Source: Kitasatospora humi
GTDB lineage: Bacteria > Actinomycetota > Actinomycetes > Streptomycetales > Streptomycetaceae
Assembly: GCF_020907985.1 (NCBI RefSeq)
Contig: NZ_JAJJPA010000019.1
Location: 62,001-126,000, forward strand
Direction of reading: 5' to 3'
DNA: 64,000 nt
Below are positions 48,308-58,002 of this stretch, one piece after another. The notes under the pieces are model-generated. The model was not told where the DNA came from. It made no database searches and saw nothing but the letters and a program-made list of their open reading frames with translations. Every line of letters begins with the position of its first letter. Within the stretch, counting starts at the first letter, position 1. The position numbers and the translations under genes are program-made.

Positions 48308-48895
48308 ATGGCGAAGACCGGTACCACCACCACGCAGGACCTGCGTTCCGCGATCGAGCGCAGTGGCTACTACCCGGCGCTGGTGTCCGAGGCCGTGGAG
48401 TCCGCGGTGGGCCCCGAGCCGATCAGCTCCTACCTGGTCCACCAGGAGACCACCTTCGACGCCAACGAGGTCCGTCGGCACGTCACCGTGCTGGTGCTCA
48501 CCCCGAGCAGGTTCGTGGTCAGCCACACCGACGAGCAGGCCGCCGACGCGACCAGCCCGGTGCCGTACGCGACCACCTCGACCGAGAGCGTCCGGCTGGA
48601 CCGGATCGGCTCGGTGGTGCTGAGCCGGATGGTGGCCAACCCGGAGACGTACACCCCGGGCCGGCTGCCGCGCGAGGTGGTGCTCACCATCGGCTGGGGC
48701 GCCGTGCAGCGGATCGACCTGGAGCCGGCCGGCTGCTCGGACCCGAACTGCGAGGCCGACCACGGCTACACCGGCTCGGCCACGGCTGACGACCTGTCGC
48801 TTCGGGTGAGCGAGGCCGGCGACGGCCCGGAGACGGTGGCCCAGGCCCTGGTCTTCGCCAGGGCGCTGTCCGAGGCCACCATCAGCAGGGCCTGA
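48308..48895 (+). CDS. DUF5998 family protein
   Basis: 195 residues, cytosolic, conserved in actinobacteria but of unknown function. Middle beta-rich part (VTVLVLTPSRFVVSHTDEQ) and a short Cys-containing loop (GCSDPNCEADHGYTG). A -10-like CAGGAT (48296-48301) lies 6 nt before ATG 48308, suggesting a leaderless mRNA. The phosphodiesterase-like gene begins 3 nt after its stop, so they form an operon. Confidence 0.8.
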   Translation: MAKTGTTTTQDLRSAIERSGYYPALVSEAVESAVGPEPISSYLVHQETTFDANEVRRHVTVLVLTPSRFVVSHTDEQAADATSPVPYATTSTESVRLDRIGSVVLSRMVANPETYTPGRLPREVVLTIGWGAVQRIDLEPAGCSDPNCEADHGYTGSATADDLSLRVSEAGDGPETVAQALVFARALSEATISRA

Positions 48896-48898
48896 GGC

Positions 48899-50083
48899 GT
48901 GTCACAACACTTCCACAGCCCCGACCCGTACGACCTGCTGGACGTGGCCGGCGCGCCCGCGCCCGGCTACGGCACCGGTTCGCTCAGCGACCTGCTGCCC
49001 TCGGTGGCGGCGGGCCTGGGCGTGCCCGGCTTCACCGCGACCCTGCCGCTCCAACCCGCCGACCGGGTCTGCGTCTTCCTGGTGGACGGCCTCGGCTGGG
49101 AGCTGATCCGCCGTCACCCCGAGTGGGCGCCCTTCCTGACCGGCCTGCTGGAGAGCTCGCTGGGCGGCACCGGGCGGCCGCTCACGGCCGGCTTCCCGTC
49201 CACCACGGCCACCTCGCTGGCCTCGGTGGGCACCGGCCTGCCGCCGGGGCTGCACGGCCTGGCCGGGTACACCGTGGCGATCCCCGGCGAGAACCAGCTG
49301 ATGAACCAGCTGCGCTGGCAGCCCCCCGTGGACCCGCAAGCCTGGCAGCCCTACCCGACCGTCTTCGAGCGGGTGCACGCGGCCGGTGTCGCGGCCAGCC
49401 AGGTCTCCTCACCGCTGTTCGCGCAGACCCCGCTGACCCGGGTGGCGCTGTCCGGCGGCGACTTCCTCGGCCGCACCACCGGCGAGGAGCGGATGGATCT
49501 GGCGGCACGTCAACTCGCGTCGTCCGACCGGGCGTTGGTATACACCTACGTCAGCGAGCTGGATGCGATGGGCCACCGCTACGGCGTCGACTCGGACGAG
49601 TGGCGGCTGATGCTGAACACCGTTGACGGGCTGGCCCGGCGGCTGGCCGAGCAGTTGCCGCCCCGCTCCGCGCTCTACGTCACCGCCGACCACGGAATGA
49701 TCGACATCGCGCCCGAGGACCGGATCGACTTCGACGAGGACTGGGAGCTCGGCGCCGGCGTGGCGCTGCTGGGCGGCGAGGCCCGGGCCCGGCACGTCTA
49801 CGCGGTGCCCGGCGCGGCGGCCGACGTCCACGCGGTCTGGCGCGAGGTGCTCGGCGACCGGATGTGGGTGGCCACCCGCGACCAGGCGATCGAGGCCGGC
49901 TGGTTCGGCCCGGCGGTCGACGACCGGGTCTACCACCGGATCGGCGACGTGGTCGCCGCGGCCCGGGACGACATCGCGGTCACCGCCTCCCGCAGTGAGC
50001 CGGGGGAGTCGGCGATGACCGGCCTGCACGGCTCGATGACGCCGGTGGAGCAGCTCGTCCCGCTGCTCGAAGTCCGCACCTGA
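48899..50083 (+). CDS. Alkaline phosphatase superfamily / nucleotide pyrophosphatase-like protein
   Basis: 394 residues. Metal-site motifs are VFLVDGLGWELI (Asp63), the nucleophile Thr in GFPSTTATS (about 103), ELDAMGHRYG and YVTADHGMIDI. These fit the type I phosphodiesterase/nucleotide pyrophosphatase branch, which splits phosphodiesters with two zinc ions. No signal peptide is visible, unlike many relatives, so it should be cytosolic. GTG 48899 is 3 nt after the DUF5998 stop. Confidence 0.85.
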   Translation: MSQHFHSPDPYDLLDVAGAPAPGYGTGSLSDLLPSVAAGLGVPGFTATLPLQPADRVCVFLVDGLGWELIRRHPEWAPFLTGLLESSLGGTGRPLTAGFPSTTATSLASVGTGLPPGLHGLAGYTVAIPGENQLMNQLRWQPPVDPQAWQPYPTVFERVHAAGVAASQVSSPLFAQTPLTRVALSGGDFLGRTTGEERMDLAARQLASSDRALVYTYVSELDAMGHRYGVDSDEWRLMLNTVDGLARRLAEQLPPRSALYVTADHGMIDIAPEDRIDFDEDWELGAGVALLGGEARARHVYAVPGAAADVHAVWREVLGDRMWVATRDQAIEAGWFGPAVDDRVYHRIGDVVAAARDDIAVTASRSEPGESAMTGLHGSMTPVEQLVPLLEVRT

Positions 50084-50135
50084 GACCCATGCTCCGAAGA
50101 TCCGTACCCGCTGAGAGAGGCATCCCCACCCCACC

Positions 50136-50786
50136 ATGGCTGACCTGGTCTTCTTCTCGGGGACGATGGACTGCGGCAAGTCCACCCTGGCGCTGCAGAT
50201 GAACCACAACCACGCCGCCCGCGGGCGGCAGGGCATCATCTTCGCCCGGCACGACCGGGCCGGCGCCTCCACCATCTCCAGCCGGCTCGGCCTGCGCGCC
50301 GAGGCGGTGGAGGTGACCGAGGACTTCGACTTCCAGCTCTACGTGGTGCAGCTGCTCTCGGCCGGCGGCAAGGTTGACTACCTGATCTGCGACGAGGCCA
50401 ACTTCTACACCGCCGAGCAGGTCGACCAGCTGGCCCGGGTGGTCGACGAGCTGGGCATCGACGTCTTCACCTTCGGCATCACCACCGACTTCCGCACCCG
50501 GCTGTTCCCCGGCTCGCAGCGGCTCCTCGAGCTGGCCGACCGGGTCGAGGTGCTGCAGGTGCAGGCGCTCTGCTGGTGCGGGGCCCGGGCCACCCACAAC
50601 GCCCGTACGGTGGGCGGGGTGATGGTCGTGGAGGGTCCGCAGGTGGTGGTCGGCGACGTCGCGGTCAACGAGGACGAGGTCGGCTACGAGGTGCTCTGCC
50701 GTCGCCACCACCGGCGCCGGCTGACCGCCGCCACCGCCCGGGCGGCGGCGCTCTCCCCGGACGTGCTGCCGTTCGAGCAGCTGTAG
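50136..50786 (+). CDS. tdk: Thymidine kinase (type II)
   Basis: 216 residues. P-loop GTMDCGKST (9-17), the DEANFY segment with Asp86 and catalytic Glu87, and a zinc site made from CWCG and CRRHH near the C-terminus identify type II thymidine kinase, which phosphorylates thymidine with ATP for salvage. GAGAGAGG-like sequence precedes ATG 50136. It follows the phosphodiesterase-like gene by 50 nt and meets the VOC gene tail-to-tail with one base between the stops. Confidence 0.9.
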   Translation: MADLVFFSGTMDCGKSTLALQMNHNHAARGRQGIIFARHDRAGASTISSRLGLRAEAVEVTEDFDFQLYVVQLLSAGGKVDYLICDEANFYTAEQVDQLARVVDELGIDVFTFGITTDFRTRLFPGSQRLLELADRVEVLQVQALCWCGARATHNARTVGGVMVVEGPQVVVGDVAVNEDEVGYEVLCRRHHRRRLTAATARAAALSPDVLPFEQL

Positions 50787-50787
50787 C

Positions 50788-51576
50788 TCACAAGGCGACC
50801 ACCGAGAACCGCGCGCCCTCCGGATCGGCGAGCCGGGCCACCCGGCCGTACGGCGTGTCCCGCGGCTCCACCAGCACGGCGCCGCCCAGCGCCCGGCACT
50901 GATCGGACGTCAGGTCCGCGTCGGCCACCGCGAAGTGGATCCGCCAGCGGGGCGGCCCGTCCCGCAGGTCGCCGGTGCCCCCCAGCCCGGTGATCCGCAG
51001 CCCGGCCACCCGCTGCCCGGCCGTCCGCAGCGCGGCGTCCTCCTCGCCGCAGGCCACCGCCGACGGGTCCGCCTCCACCACCCGGCGCTCGAAGACCGCG
51101 CCGTAGAAGGCCGCGGCCGTCGGCCCGTCGCCGGTGACCAGCTCGGTCCAGGCCGGCGCGCCGGGCTCGCCGACCAGCTCCCAGCCGAGGTGCTCATGGC
51201 CCTCCCAGAGCCCGAAGACGGCCCCCGACAGATCGGCGGCGATGGCCAGGCGCCCGGCCGGGCCCTCGCTCAGCGGGCCGACCGCCACCGTGCCGCCGTG
51301 CTCCCGGACCCGGGCCGAGGCGGCGTCCGCGCTGTCCACCGCGAAGTACGCGGTCCACTCGGCCGGTGCCGCGGGCAGCTCCGGGGCCAGGCCGATCCCG
51401 GCCACCCCGGCGCCGAGCCGGGTGGCCCGCAGACCGCCACCCGGCTCGGCGGCGCCCGGGGCGAACTCCCACCCCAGCAGCGCCGAGTAGAACGCCTGGG
51501 CGCGGTCCAGATCATGAACCAGCAAGGTCACCCAGCAGGGTGAGCCGTGCGCCACTCGGACCCGTACCGCCGTCAT
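50788..51576 (-). CDS. VOC-superfamily (glyoxalase/bleomycin resistance-like) protein
   Basis: 262 residues made of two VOC halves: residues about 12-125 (CWVTLLVHDLDRAQAFYSALLGWEF) and about 135-260 (WTELVTGDGPTAAAFYGAVF). Such proteins bind a metal and act as small-molecule lyases, dioxygenases or binding proteins; the substrate is not evident. GAGGAGG lies just upstream of ATG 51576. The tail ends one base from thymidine kinase on the other strand, so the genes share their 3' boundary. Confidence 0.85.
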   Translation of the reverse strand: MTAVRVRVAHGSPCWVTLLVHDLDRAQAFYSALLGWEFAPGAAEPGGGLRATRLGAGVAGIGLAPELPAAPAEWTAYFAVDSADAASARVREHGGTVAVGPLSEGPAGRLAIAADLSGAVFGLWEGHEHLGWELVGEPGAPAWTELVTGDGPTAAAFYGAVFERRVVEADPSAVACGEEDAALRTAGQRVAGLRITGLGGTGDLRDGPPRWRIHFAVADADLTSDQCRALGGAVLVEPRDTPYGRVARLADPEGARFSVVAL

Positions 51577-51741
51577 CGCGACCTCCTCGCGGGGGTACCC
51601 GGCCCGGTGGCACGGGTCCCGGGCAGATGCTCCCACCCGCGGGGGCACCAGGTCGGGCGACGGCACCGGAAGCATGGCAAAGAGCGCACAAAGCATCGCC
51701 GACCGCAACCGGTCGACCGGGCGACCCAGCAGAATGGCCGC

Positions 51742-52620
51742 ATGGACAACACTTCTCCGCTGATCTCCGTCGAGGAACTGGCCGCCTCGCTGGCCGGCGA
51801 GCACCCGCCGGTGCTGCTGGACATCCGGTTCGTGCTCTCCGCGGCCGGCCCGACCGGGGCATCGGGCGCCGACGAGTACGCGGCCGGCCACTTGCCCGGT
51901 GCCCACTTCATCGACCTGGAGCAGGTGCTGGCGGCGCCGCCCGGCCCGCCCGGCAACGGCGGCCGGCATCCGCTGCCCGACCCGGAGGTGCTGGGCGCGG
52001 CGCTGCGCCGGGCCGGGGTCTCGGCCGATCGCCCGGTGGTGGTGTACGACGCGGGCCCGGCCACGGCGGCGGCGCGGGCCTGGTGGGTGCTGCGCTGGGC
52101 CGGGCACCCGGCGGTGCGGGTGCTGGACGGCGGCTTCGCGGCCTGGCAGGCGGCCGGACTGCCGGTCACCGACGAGGTGCCGGACGCCCGCGGGGGCGCG
52201 GTCGGCGACTTCAAGCCGGTGCCCGGGCAACTCGCCACCCTGGACAAGGACGGCGCCGCCGAACTGGCCCGCACCGGGCTGCTGCTGGACTCCCGGGCAG
52301 GTGAGCGCTACCGGGGCGAGGTGGAGCCGCTGGACCCGCGGGCCGGGCACATCCCCGGCGCGGTCAGCGCGCCGACCTTCGACAACACCACCGCGGACGG
52401 CCGCTTCAAGCCCGCCGCCGAGCTGGCCGAGCGGTTCCGGGCGCTGGGCGCGGACGACCACCCGGTGGTCGGGGTCTACTGCGGTTCCGGGGTGACGGCG
52501 GCGCACAACGCACTGGCCCTGGAGCTGGCCGGCTACCGCACGGTGCTGTACCCGGGCTCGTGGAGCGAGTGGTCCAGCGATCCGCAGCGCCCGGCGGCGA
52601 CCGGACCGGAGCGGGGCTGA
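51742..52620 (+). CDS. Thiosulfate/3-mercaptopyruvate sulfurtransferase
   Basis: 292 residues with two rhodanese domains. The first (about 8-145) is structural and has no active Cys (VYDAGPATAAA). The second (about 165-285) carries Cys247 in the loop CGSGVTA, the GSGVT form typical of 3-mercaptopyruvate sulfurtransferases. It transfers sulfane sulfur to cyanide or thiols. CAGAAT at 51730-51735 lies 6 nt before ATG 51742, suggesting a leaderless transcript. Convergent with sepH through a shared terminator. Confidence 0.88.
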   Translation: MDNTSPLISVEELAASLAGEHPPVLLDIRFVLSAAGPTGASGADEYAAGHLPGAHFIDLEQVLAAPPGPPGNGGRHPLPDPEVLGAALRRAGVSADRPVVVYDAGPATAAARAWWVLRWAGHPAVRVLDGGFAAWQAAGLPVTDEVPDARGGAVGDFKPVPGQLATLDKDGAAELARTGLLLDSRAGERYRGEVEPLDPRAGHIPGAVSAPTFDNTTADGRFKPAAELAERFRALGADDHPVVGVYCGSGVTAAHNALALELAGYRTVLYPGSWSEWSSDPQRPAATGPERG

Positions 52621-52624
52621 CGGG

Positions 52625-52658
52625 CGGTCGGGGCCCTTTCGGTCAAGGGCCCCGACCG
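52625..52658. terminator. Bidirectional terminator between sulfurtransferase and sepH
   Basis: 14-bp arms CGGTCGGGGCCCTT and its complement, loop TCGGTC, directly between the two stops. Confidence 0.85.
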
Positions 52659-52659
52659 G

Positions 52660-53724
52660 CTACTCGCTCTTCTTGCGCCGGCTGCCGAAGACGATCTCGT
52701 CCCAGCTGGGCACGGTGGCACGGCGGCCCGGGCGGACGCCGTCGGCCTCGGCCTGCCGGTCGGTGGTGCCGACCAGCCGCTCCCGGTGTGGTGCGACCGC
52801 CCGCGGCATCAGGATGTCCGCGTAGGCCGAGCCGGCGCCCACGGCGGGCGCGGCCGCGGCGGCGGCCGTCTCCTCGACCTCCTGGTCCTCCTCGGCCGGC
52901 GCCGCCTCGATCGCCGACGGGCCCACGGCCAGGTCGCCGCGGAAGGCGGGCACCACGTCCAGCAGGCTGGTCAGCGAGTCCCGAGAGTCAGCCGTGGCCT
53001 CCCGCAACTCCCGCGCCTCCCGGGCCGGCAGCCGCTCGGGCGGCGACATGATCCGGTCGGCCGACGGCCGCTCGATCATCGGCCGGTGCGGGCGGTCCTG
53101 GGGGAGCCGGGCGATCCGCGGGATGAACGGGAAGACCGACTCCTCCTCCCGCTCCACGCTCTCGCCGATCAGCGAACGGGCCTCGTCGTCGTTCGGCTGC
53201 ACCAGGCGCCGCGGCGGGTCGTACGTCCAGCTGGCGGTGCGGCCCTCACCGTCCGCGCGGTAGGAGAGGACGACCTCCCAGGTGCCGTCGTCACGCCGCC
53301 AGGAGTCCCAGCGCTCGGTGTCCTTCTCGGCCGCGCGCAGCACCAGCCGCTCGGACACCGCCTCGCCCAGCTGCGGGCCGGTGGCCTCGCCCGGCCGGCG
53401 GATCGGGGTCTTGCGGGCGCGCTCGGCCATGAAGGCGCGCTCGGCCAGCACCGGGCCCTCGAAGCGGCGCACCCGGTCCACCGAGATCCCGGCGGCCTGG
53501 GCGACCTCCTCGGCGGAGGCGCCTGCTCGTATCCGCGCCTGGATGTCCCGGGGCCGCAGGTGGCTCTCCACCTCGATCTCGATCTGGCCGAGGCGCGGCC
53601 GATCACCGCGGATGGCGGCGCGCAGCCGCTCGTCGATCGGAAGGGTGTACTCCGTGCTGTCGGCAGCTTTGAGCACCAGCCGTGTGCCGTCGTTGCTGAC
53701 GGCCACAACCCGCAGTTCGGGCAC
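52660..53724 (-). CDS. sepH: Cell division protein SepH
   Basis: 354 residues from GTG 53724, preceded by GGGAGG. The N-terminal DUF3071 domain (about 1-130) contains a helix-turn-helix (SAEEVAQAAGISVDRVRRFE). A long acidic disordered linker follows, and the C-terminus is basic and conserved (ATVPSWDEIVFGSRRKK). In Streptomyces SepH binds FtsZ through the N-terminal domain and promotes its assembly at septa. The position near hemH and cutRS agrees with S. coelicolor sepH. Confidence 0.93.
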   Translation of the reverse strand: MPELRVVAVSNDGTRLVLKAADSTEYTLPIDERLRAAIRGDRPRLGQIEIEVESHLRPRDIQARIRAGASAEEVAQAAGISVDRVRRFEGPVLAERAFMAERARKTPIRRPGEATGPQLGEAVSERLVLRAAEKDTERWDSWRRDDGTWEVVLSYRADGEGRTASWTYDPPRRLVQPNDDEARSLIGESVEREEESVFPFIPRIARLPQDRPHRPMIERPSADRIMSPPERLPAREARELREATADSRDSLTSLLDVVPAFRGDLAVGPSAIEAAPAEEDQEVEETAAAAAAPAVGAGSAYADILMPRAVAPHRERLVGTTDRQAEADGVRPGRRATVPSWDEIVFGSRRKKSE

Positions 53725-54322
53725 GGTTACCTCCCGGGTGGTGCCTGCCGACGTCACCTGCGTCGCTGCTCCCGTACTGAGTGTGGCCTGCCCACTGGCG
53801 ACTTGCCACAACCTTGCAGAGTTCTCCCGGCGTGTCGGACTTGGGTCCGGACACACCGCTGTGGCACGGTGGCTTGTTCGGCGCGTCGTCGTGGTGACTC
53901 CGCGTCAGCCTCCGGGCCGGTCCCCGCACGTGGATGTGGAGCGACGGTTCGGGGTCGAGCGCCGCCGTGCGTGCCAGGTCCTGACGGCTTCTCGCTCCGA
54001 CTGCCGCTGGAAAGGCAGTCGAGAGGATGACCGAAGGCCCAGGCTCCACGAACAGTACTCCATTCGTGGCATCGAGCGGAGCGGCTCGCCGCTCAAGTCT
54101 CCCGCGATTCACGGGAATCTCAAGAGGGGGAACTCCATTGGCGGACCGCCGATCAGCTGACGGTGATCATCTTCACATATATCGACTGCGAAGAACCGGA
54201 TTTTAGACCCTTGTGTCCTTCTTTGTGCACAATGGGCGGTCCCATCGGAAAGCACGATGACCCGATGACGTGCCTGGTGGGCGAGACCTGACGAGATATC
54301 GCGGATGTTGGCGAGGAACCGG
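53725..54322. other. Divergent intergenic region upstream of sepH
   Basis: About 600 bp without a recognisable gene. The stretch 54150-54240 is notably less GC-rich. TAGACC (54204-54209) and CACAAT (54228-54233), 18 nt apart, form a possible promoter for the plus-strand membrane protein. Confidence 0.5.
54204..54233 (+). promoter_or_regulatory. Possible housekeeping promoter
   Basis: TAGACC and CACAAT with an 18-nt spacer resemble a HrdB promoter, giving a leader of about 80 nt. Confidence 0.45.
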
Positions 54323-55195
54323 ATGCCCGAGAAACCCGAGCGGCCCGAGGACGGTCGGCGGATCGACCTGAGCATGACCCAGGTCGCCGCCAGTGCGTTG
54401 GCCGCGGTGGTCGGCGCGGTGCTCGCCTCCGAGCTCGGGGTGTACGGCACGATCATCGGCGCAGCCGTGGTCAGCATCGGCGCGACCTGCGGCGGCGCGG
54501 TCTTCCAGCACCTCTTCCGGCGCACCGGTGAGCAGTTGCGGGAGGTGACCGAGTGGTCACCGGGCCGCAGGGCGAACGGACTGCGTCAGATCCCGGCCTC
54601 CGACACCGCGCCGCTGCCGCTCGCCTGGCGGGACGAGCCCGACGGTCCGGGCCGGCCGCAGCCGCTTCCCGACGGCTCCTGGAGCGCCTCGCCGGTGCGG
54701 CGGGCCCGCCGCCGCTGGACCTGGAAGGGCTACGCGGCGGTCTCCGCGCTGGTCTTCGTGCTGGCGATGATCCCGATCGTGGCCGTCGAGCTGGCCTCCG
54801 GGCAGAACCTGCACGCGATCACCACCGGGCAGGAGGGCGGCGGCACCTCGATCCTCCCCGACGGCGGCCGCAGGTCTCCGGACCGGGCGCCGCGCACCGA
54901 GCCGGCGGCCCCGCCGACCGGCCGGGGCGCGTCCGAGCACCCGTCCGCCGCGACCGGCGGCCCCTCGGCGGCACCCACGGGCGGGAGCGGCTCCGGCTCG
55001 CCGTCGCCCAGCCCGTCCGCGCCGTCGAGCAGCGCCCCGCCGAGCGGCGGTGCGACCCCGTCCGGTGCGGCGGCACCCGGTGGCACGCCCTCGGCGCCGC
55101 CGACCACCCGGGCCCCGCAGTCGCCCGCGCCGACCCGGGCGCCCGCCACCGACGCGCCCGCCACCGAGCTGCCCGCCGCCACCGCCGCGCAGTGA
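54323..55195 (+). CDS. Hypothetical membrane protein with Pro/Ser/Ala-rich C-terminal tail
   Basis: 290 residues from ATG 54323 (GAGGAA just upstream; ATG 54305 is possible). Two hydrophobic regions, about 18-55 (Ala/Gly-rich, VVGAVLASELGVYGTIIGAA) and about 140-160, bracket a cytosolic Arg/Pro segment. The last 110 residues are disordered and rich in Pro, Ser, Thr and Ala, likely outside the membrane. No named family recognised. Its promoter region is shared with divergent sepH, but a division role is only a guess. Confidence 0.65.
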   Translation: MPEKPERPEDGRRIDLSMTQVAASALAAVVGAVLASELGVYGTIIGAAVVSIGATCGGAVFQHLFRRTGEQLREVTEWSPGRRANGLRQIPASDTAPLPLAWRDEPDGPGRPQPLPDGSWSASPVRRARRRWTWKGYAAVSALVFVLAMIPIVAVELASGQNLHAITTGQEGGGTSILPDGGRRSPDRAPRTEPAAPPTGRGASEHPSAATGGPSAAPTGGSGSGSPSPSPSAPSSSAPPSGGATPSGAAAPGGTPSAPPTTRAPQSPAPTRAPATDAPATELPAATAAQ

Positions 55196-55202
55196 CCGCG
55201 GG

Positions 55203-56513
55203 TCAGTCGCCCAGCACCCGGCGCAGGTAGGCGTTGGCGAACCGCCGCTCGGGGTCGACCCGGTCGCGCAGCGCGGTGAAGTCGCCGAAGTGCGGGTAGG
55301 CGGCGGCCAGGTACTCGGCGTCCCTGGTGTGCAGCTTGCCCCAGTGCGGGCGGCCCTGGTGGGCCGTCATCAGCCGTTCGACCTCGGTGAAGTACCCCAG
55401 TTCGGCGGTACCCCGGTAGAGGTGGACGGCGATGTAGACGGTGTCCCGCCCGCTCGCGGTGGAGAGCCACAGGTCGTCGGCCGGCGCGCAGCGCACCTCG
55501 ACCGGGAAGCTGATCTTCCAGTCGCTCCGCTCCACCAGCCGCTTCAGCTCGCGCAGCACCGGCACCGCCGTCTCGCGCGGGACGGCGTACTCCATCTCGA
55601 TGAAGCGCACCTTGCGCGGGCTGGTGAAGACCTTGTAGGCGACATCGGTGTAGGTGCGCTCGGACCAGGCCCGGCTGGCCACCGCGGCGATGGCCGGCAC
55701 GCTCTTCGGGAACGCCCGGCCGACCCGGCAGGCGCCCTCCCAGACCGTGTTGGAGAGGAAGTCGTCCTCCAGCCAGGCCTTGAACGGCGGCAGCGGCGCG
55801 GCCGGCCCCTGGCTGCGGTTGTTCCGCTTGGTGCTGCACCGGTCGGTGTGCGGGAACCAGTAGAACTCGAAGTGCTCGTTGACCTGGCTGAGCCGGTCGA
55901 AGTCGGCGAGCACCTGGTCGAAGGTCATCGGCGCCTCGTGGGCGGTGAGCAGGAAGGCCGGCTCGACCCCGAAGGTGATCGCGCTGATCACGCCGAGCGC
56001 GCCCAGGCCCAGCCGGGCGCCCTGGAACAGCTCCGGCTCCTCGGTGGCGGAGCAGCGGCGCACCGAGCCGTCGGCGAGCACGATCTCCAGGGCCCGGATC
56101 TGCGCGGCCAGCGAACCGGAGTCGCGGCCGGTGCCGTGGGTGCCGGTGCTGGTGGCGCCGGCCACCGTCTGCACCTCGATGTCGCCCATGTTTGTCAGCG
56201 ACAGGCCGGCGGCGGCCAGCAGCCGGTTCAGCCCGGCCAGCGGCAGACCGGACTCCACCGTCACGGTGCCGGCCTGCCGGTCCAGCTCGCGCACCGCGGT
56301 CAAGCCCTCGGGGCGGACCAGCACTCCGTCGCCGGCGGCGGCGATCGCGGTGAAGGAGTGCCCGGAGCCGACCGCCTTGACGGTGCGCCCCTCGGCGCCG
56401 GCCTGCTTGACCGCCTCCGCCAGCTCCTCGGTGGAGGCCGGGGTGACCACTCGGCTGGGCTCGGCGCTCTGGTTGCCCGCCCAGTTGGTCCAACGGTCGG
56501 CGGTCACGGTCAT
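55203..56513 (-). CDS. FAD-linked oxidase, D-arabinono-1,4-lactone oxidase-like
   Basis: 436 residues. [10 protein letters not shown] (about 49-58) has the His often used for covalent FAD attachment in this family. [16 protein letters not shown] is the second FAD loop. The C-terminal ALO domain ends with [13 protein letters not shown] and [16 protein letters not shown]. Family members oxidise aldonolactones or alditols with oxygen. GGAGG precedes ATG 56513. The gene lies next to an MFS gene on the same strand; a shared pathway is not proven. Confidence 0.87.
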   Translation of the reverse strand: MTVTADRWTNWAGNQSAEPSRVVTPASTEELAEAVKQAGAEGRTVKAVGSGHSFTAIAAAGDGVLVRPEGLTAVRELDRQAGTVTVESGLPLAGLNRLLAAAGLSLTNMGDIEVQTVAGATSTGTHGTGRDSGSLAAQIRALEIVLADGSVRRCSATEEPELFQGARLGLGALGVISAITFGVEPAFLLTAHEAPMTFDQVLADFDRLSQVNEHFEFYWFPHTDRCSTKRNNRSQGPAAPLPPFKAWLEDDFLSNTVWEGACRVGRAFPKSVPAIAAVASRAWSERTYTDVAYKVFTSPRKVRFIEMEYAVPRETAVPVLRELKRLVERSDWKISFPVEVRCAPADDLWLSTASGRDTVYIAVHLYRGTAELGYFTEVERLMTAHQGRPHWGKLHTRDAEYLAAAYPHFGDFTALRDRVDPERRFANAYLRRVLGD

Positions 56514-56628
56514 GCGGTGCCTCCTGCGTCCATGCCGCACCCGCAGGTCGGTCCCCCCGAGGGCGCTACCAGTGGGTAGCGAGCCTAGCCACGGGACGGC
56601 CGCCGGTCCATGGTTCGCACCGAGCGGG

Positions 56629-57912
56629 TCAGGGTGCCACGGCCGCCGGCGCCGGGGCCGCGGCCGGGCTCTCGGTGCGCAGCCAGCGCCCGCCCGCCGC
56701 GGCCAGCAGCAGGGCGAAGACCCCGGCGGCCAGCGGCACCCGGTAGCCGGCCGCCACTCCGGCGGCGTCGACCACCGAGCCGGCCAGGTAGGAGCCGCCC
56801 GCCACCCCGATGGCGATGCCGGTGGTGGTCCAGGACATCCCCTCGGTCAGCTGGGCGGCCGGCACCAGCCGCTCGGTCAGGCCGGTCGCGGTGATCATGG
56901 TCGGCGAGATGGCCATCCCGGAGAGGAAGAGCGTGGCCCCGGCCGCCACCAGGCCGACCGTGCCGGTGCACCAAGCCGCCACCAGGCTGAGCGGCGTCAA
57001 GGTGACCGCCATCAGCCCCACGCCGTTGCGGAACCGCCGCGCCGCCGGTCCGCTCGGGTGCAGGACGCCGACCACCACGCCGGCCACTCCGGAGCCGAGC
57101 GCGTAGACGGCCAGCACCAGACTGGCGGCCGAACCGTGGCCCTGCTCCCGCGCGTAGGCCACGGTGACCACCTCGACCGAGCTGAAGATCATCCCGATCG
57201 CGACGAAGGTGGCGATCAGCACCCGCAGGCCGGGCACCCGCAGCACCGAGCCGCCGGAAGCCCGCGCCACCGGGTGCGGCGGCGGCTCGGTGGACCGCTG
57301 GGCGGTGAACAGCGCCACCCCCACGGCTCCGAAGAGCGTCGCGAGCAGCACCCCGGCCTCCGGGAAGAAGGAGGTGGCCAGGCAGATGGAGAGGATCGGT
57401 CCGACGATGAAGACGATCTCGTCGACCACCGCCTCCAGCGCGTAGGCGGTGTGCAGTTTGGCCTGGTCGTTCCGGTAGAGGTGCGCCCACCGGGCCCGGA
57501 CCAGCGGCCCGGTGCTCCCCAGCGCGCCCATCGCGACGGCGCACGGGAAGTAGGTCCAGGCCGGCCAGCCGCGCCAGGCGGCGAGCAGCAGCAGCGCCGA
57601 GCCCAGCACGCTGACCGCGGTGGCCGGCCGCACCACCCGGCGCTGCCCGTAGCGGTCGACCAGCCGCGAGACCTGCGGCCCGATGCCCGCCGAGGCCAGT
57701 GCCAGGACCGCCGTGACCGCACCCGCCAGCCCGTAGGAGCCGCGCAGCTCGGAGAACATGGTCACCACGCCGACGCCGACCATCGAGATCGGCAGTCGGG
57801 ACACCAGTCCGGTGGCGGAGAACGCCAGCGAGCCGGGCGCGGCGAAGATCTGGCGGTAGCTGGACAGCACGGCTGCTCCGGGAGAGTCAAGGAACCGGGA
57901 AGTAAGGAACAT
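56629..57912 (-). CDS. MFS transporter
   Basis: 427 residues, 12 predicted membrane segments. The loop [17 protein letters not shown] after segment 2 is the classic MFS A-motif region. It resembles drug/metabolite efflux proteins; no substrate can be assigned. It is divergent from hemH, with only 90 bp between the starts. On the minus strand TTAATC and TAAGCT with a 16-nt spacer give a possible promoter 13 nt before the ATG, so the leader would be very short. Confidence 0.85.
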   Translation of the reverse strand: MFLTSRFLDSPGAAVLSSYRQIFAAPGSLAFSATGLVSRLPISMVGVGVVTMFSELRGSYGLAGAVTAVLALASAGIGPQVSRLVDRYGQRRVVRPATAVSVLGSALLLLAAWRGWPAWTYFPCAVAMGALGSTGPLVRARWAHLYRNDQAKLHTAYALEAVVDEIVFIVGPILSICLATSFFPEAGVLLATLFGAVGVALFTAQRSTEPPPHPVARASGGSVLRVPGLRVLIATFVAIGMIFSSVEVVTVAYAREQGHGSAASLVLAVYALGSGVAGVVVGVLHPSGPAARRFRNGVGLMAVTLTPLSLVAAWCTGTVGLVAAGATLFLSGMAISPTMITATGLTERLVPAAQLTEGMSWTTTGIAIGVAGGSYLAGSVVDAAGVAAGYRVPLAAGVFALLLAAAGGRWLRTESPAAAPAPAAVAP

Positions 57913-58002
57913 GGCTATCTGAGACAGCTTACGAACGAATGCAATCGGATTAACCAGCGGGGTGGTCCGGAGCCGACGGCACGCAGTGGCAGGATCGGAG
58001 CC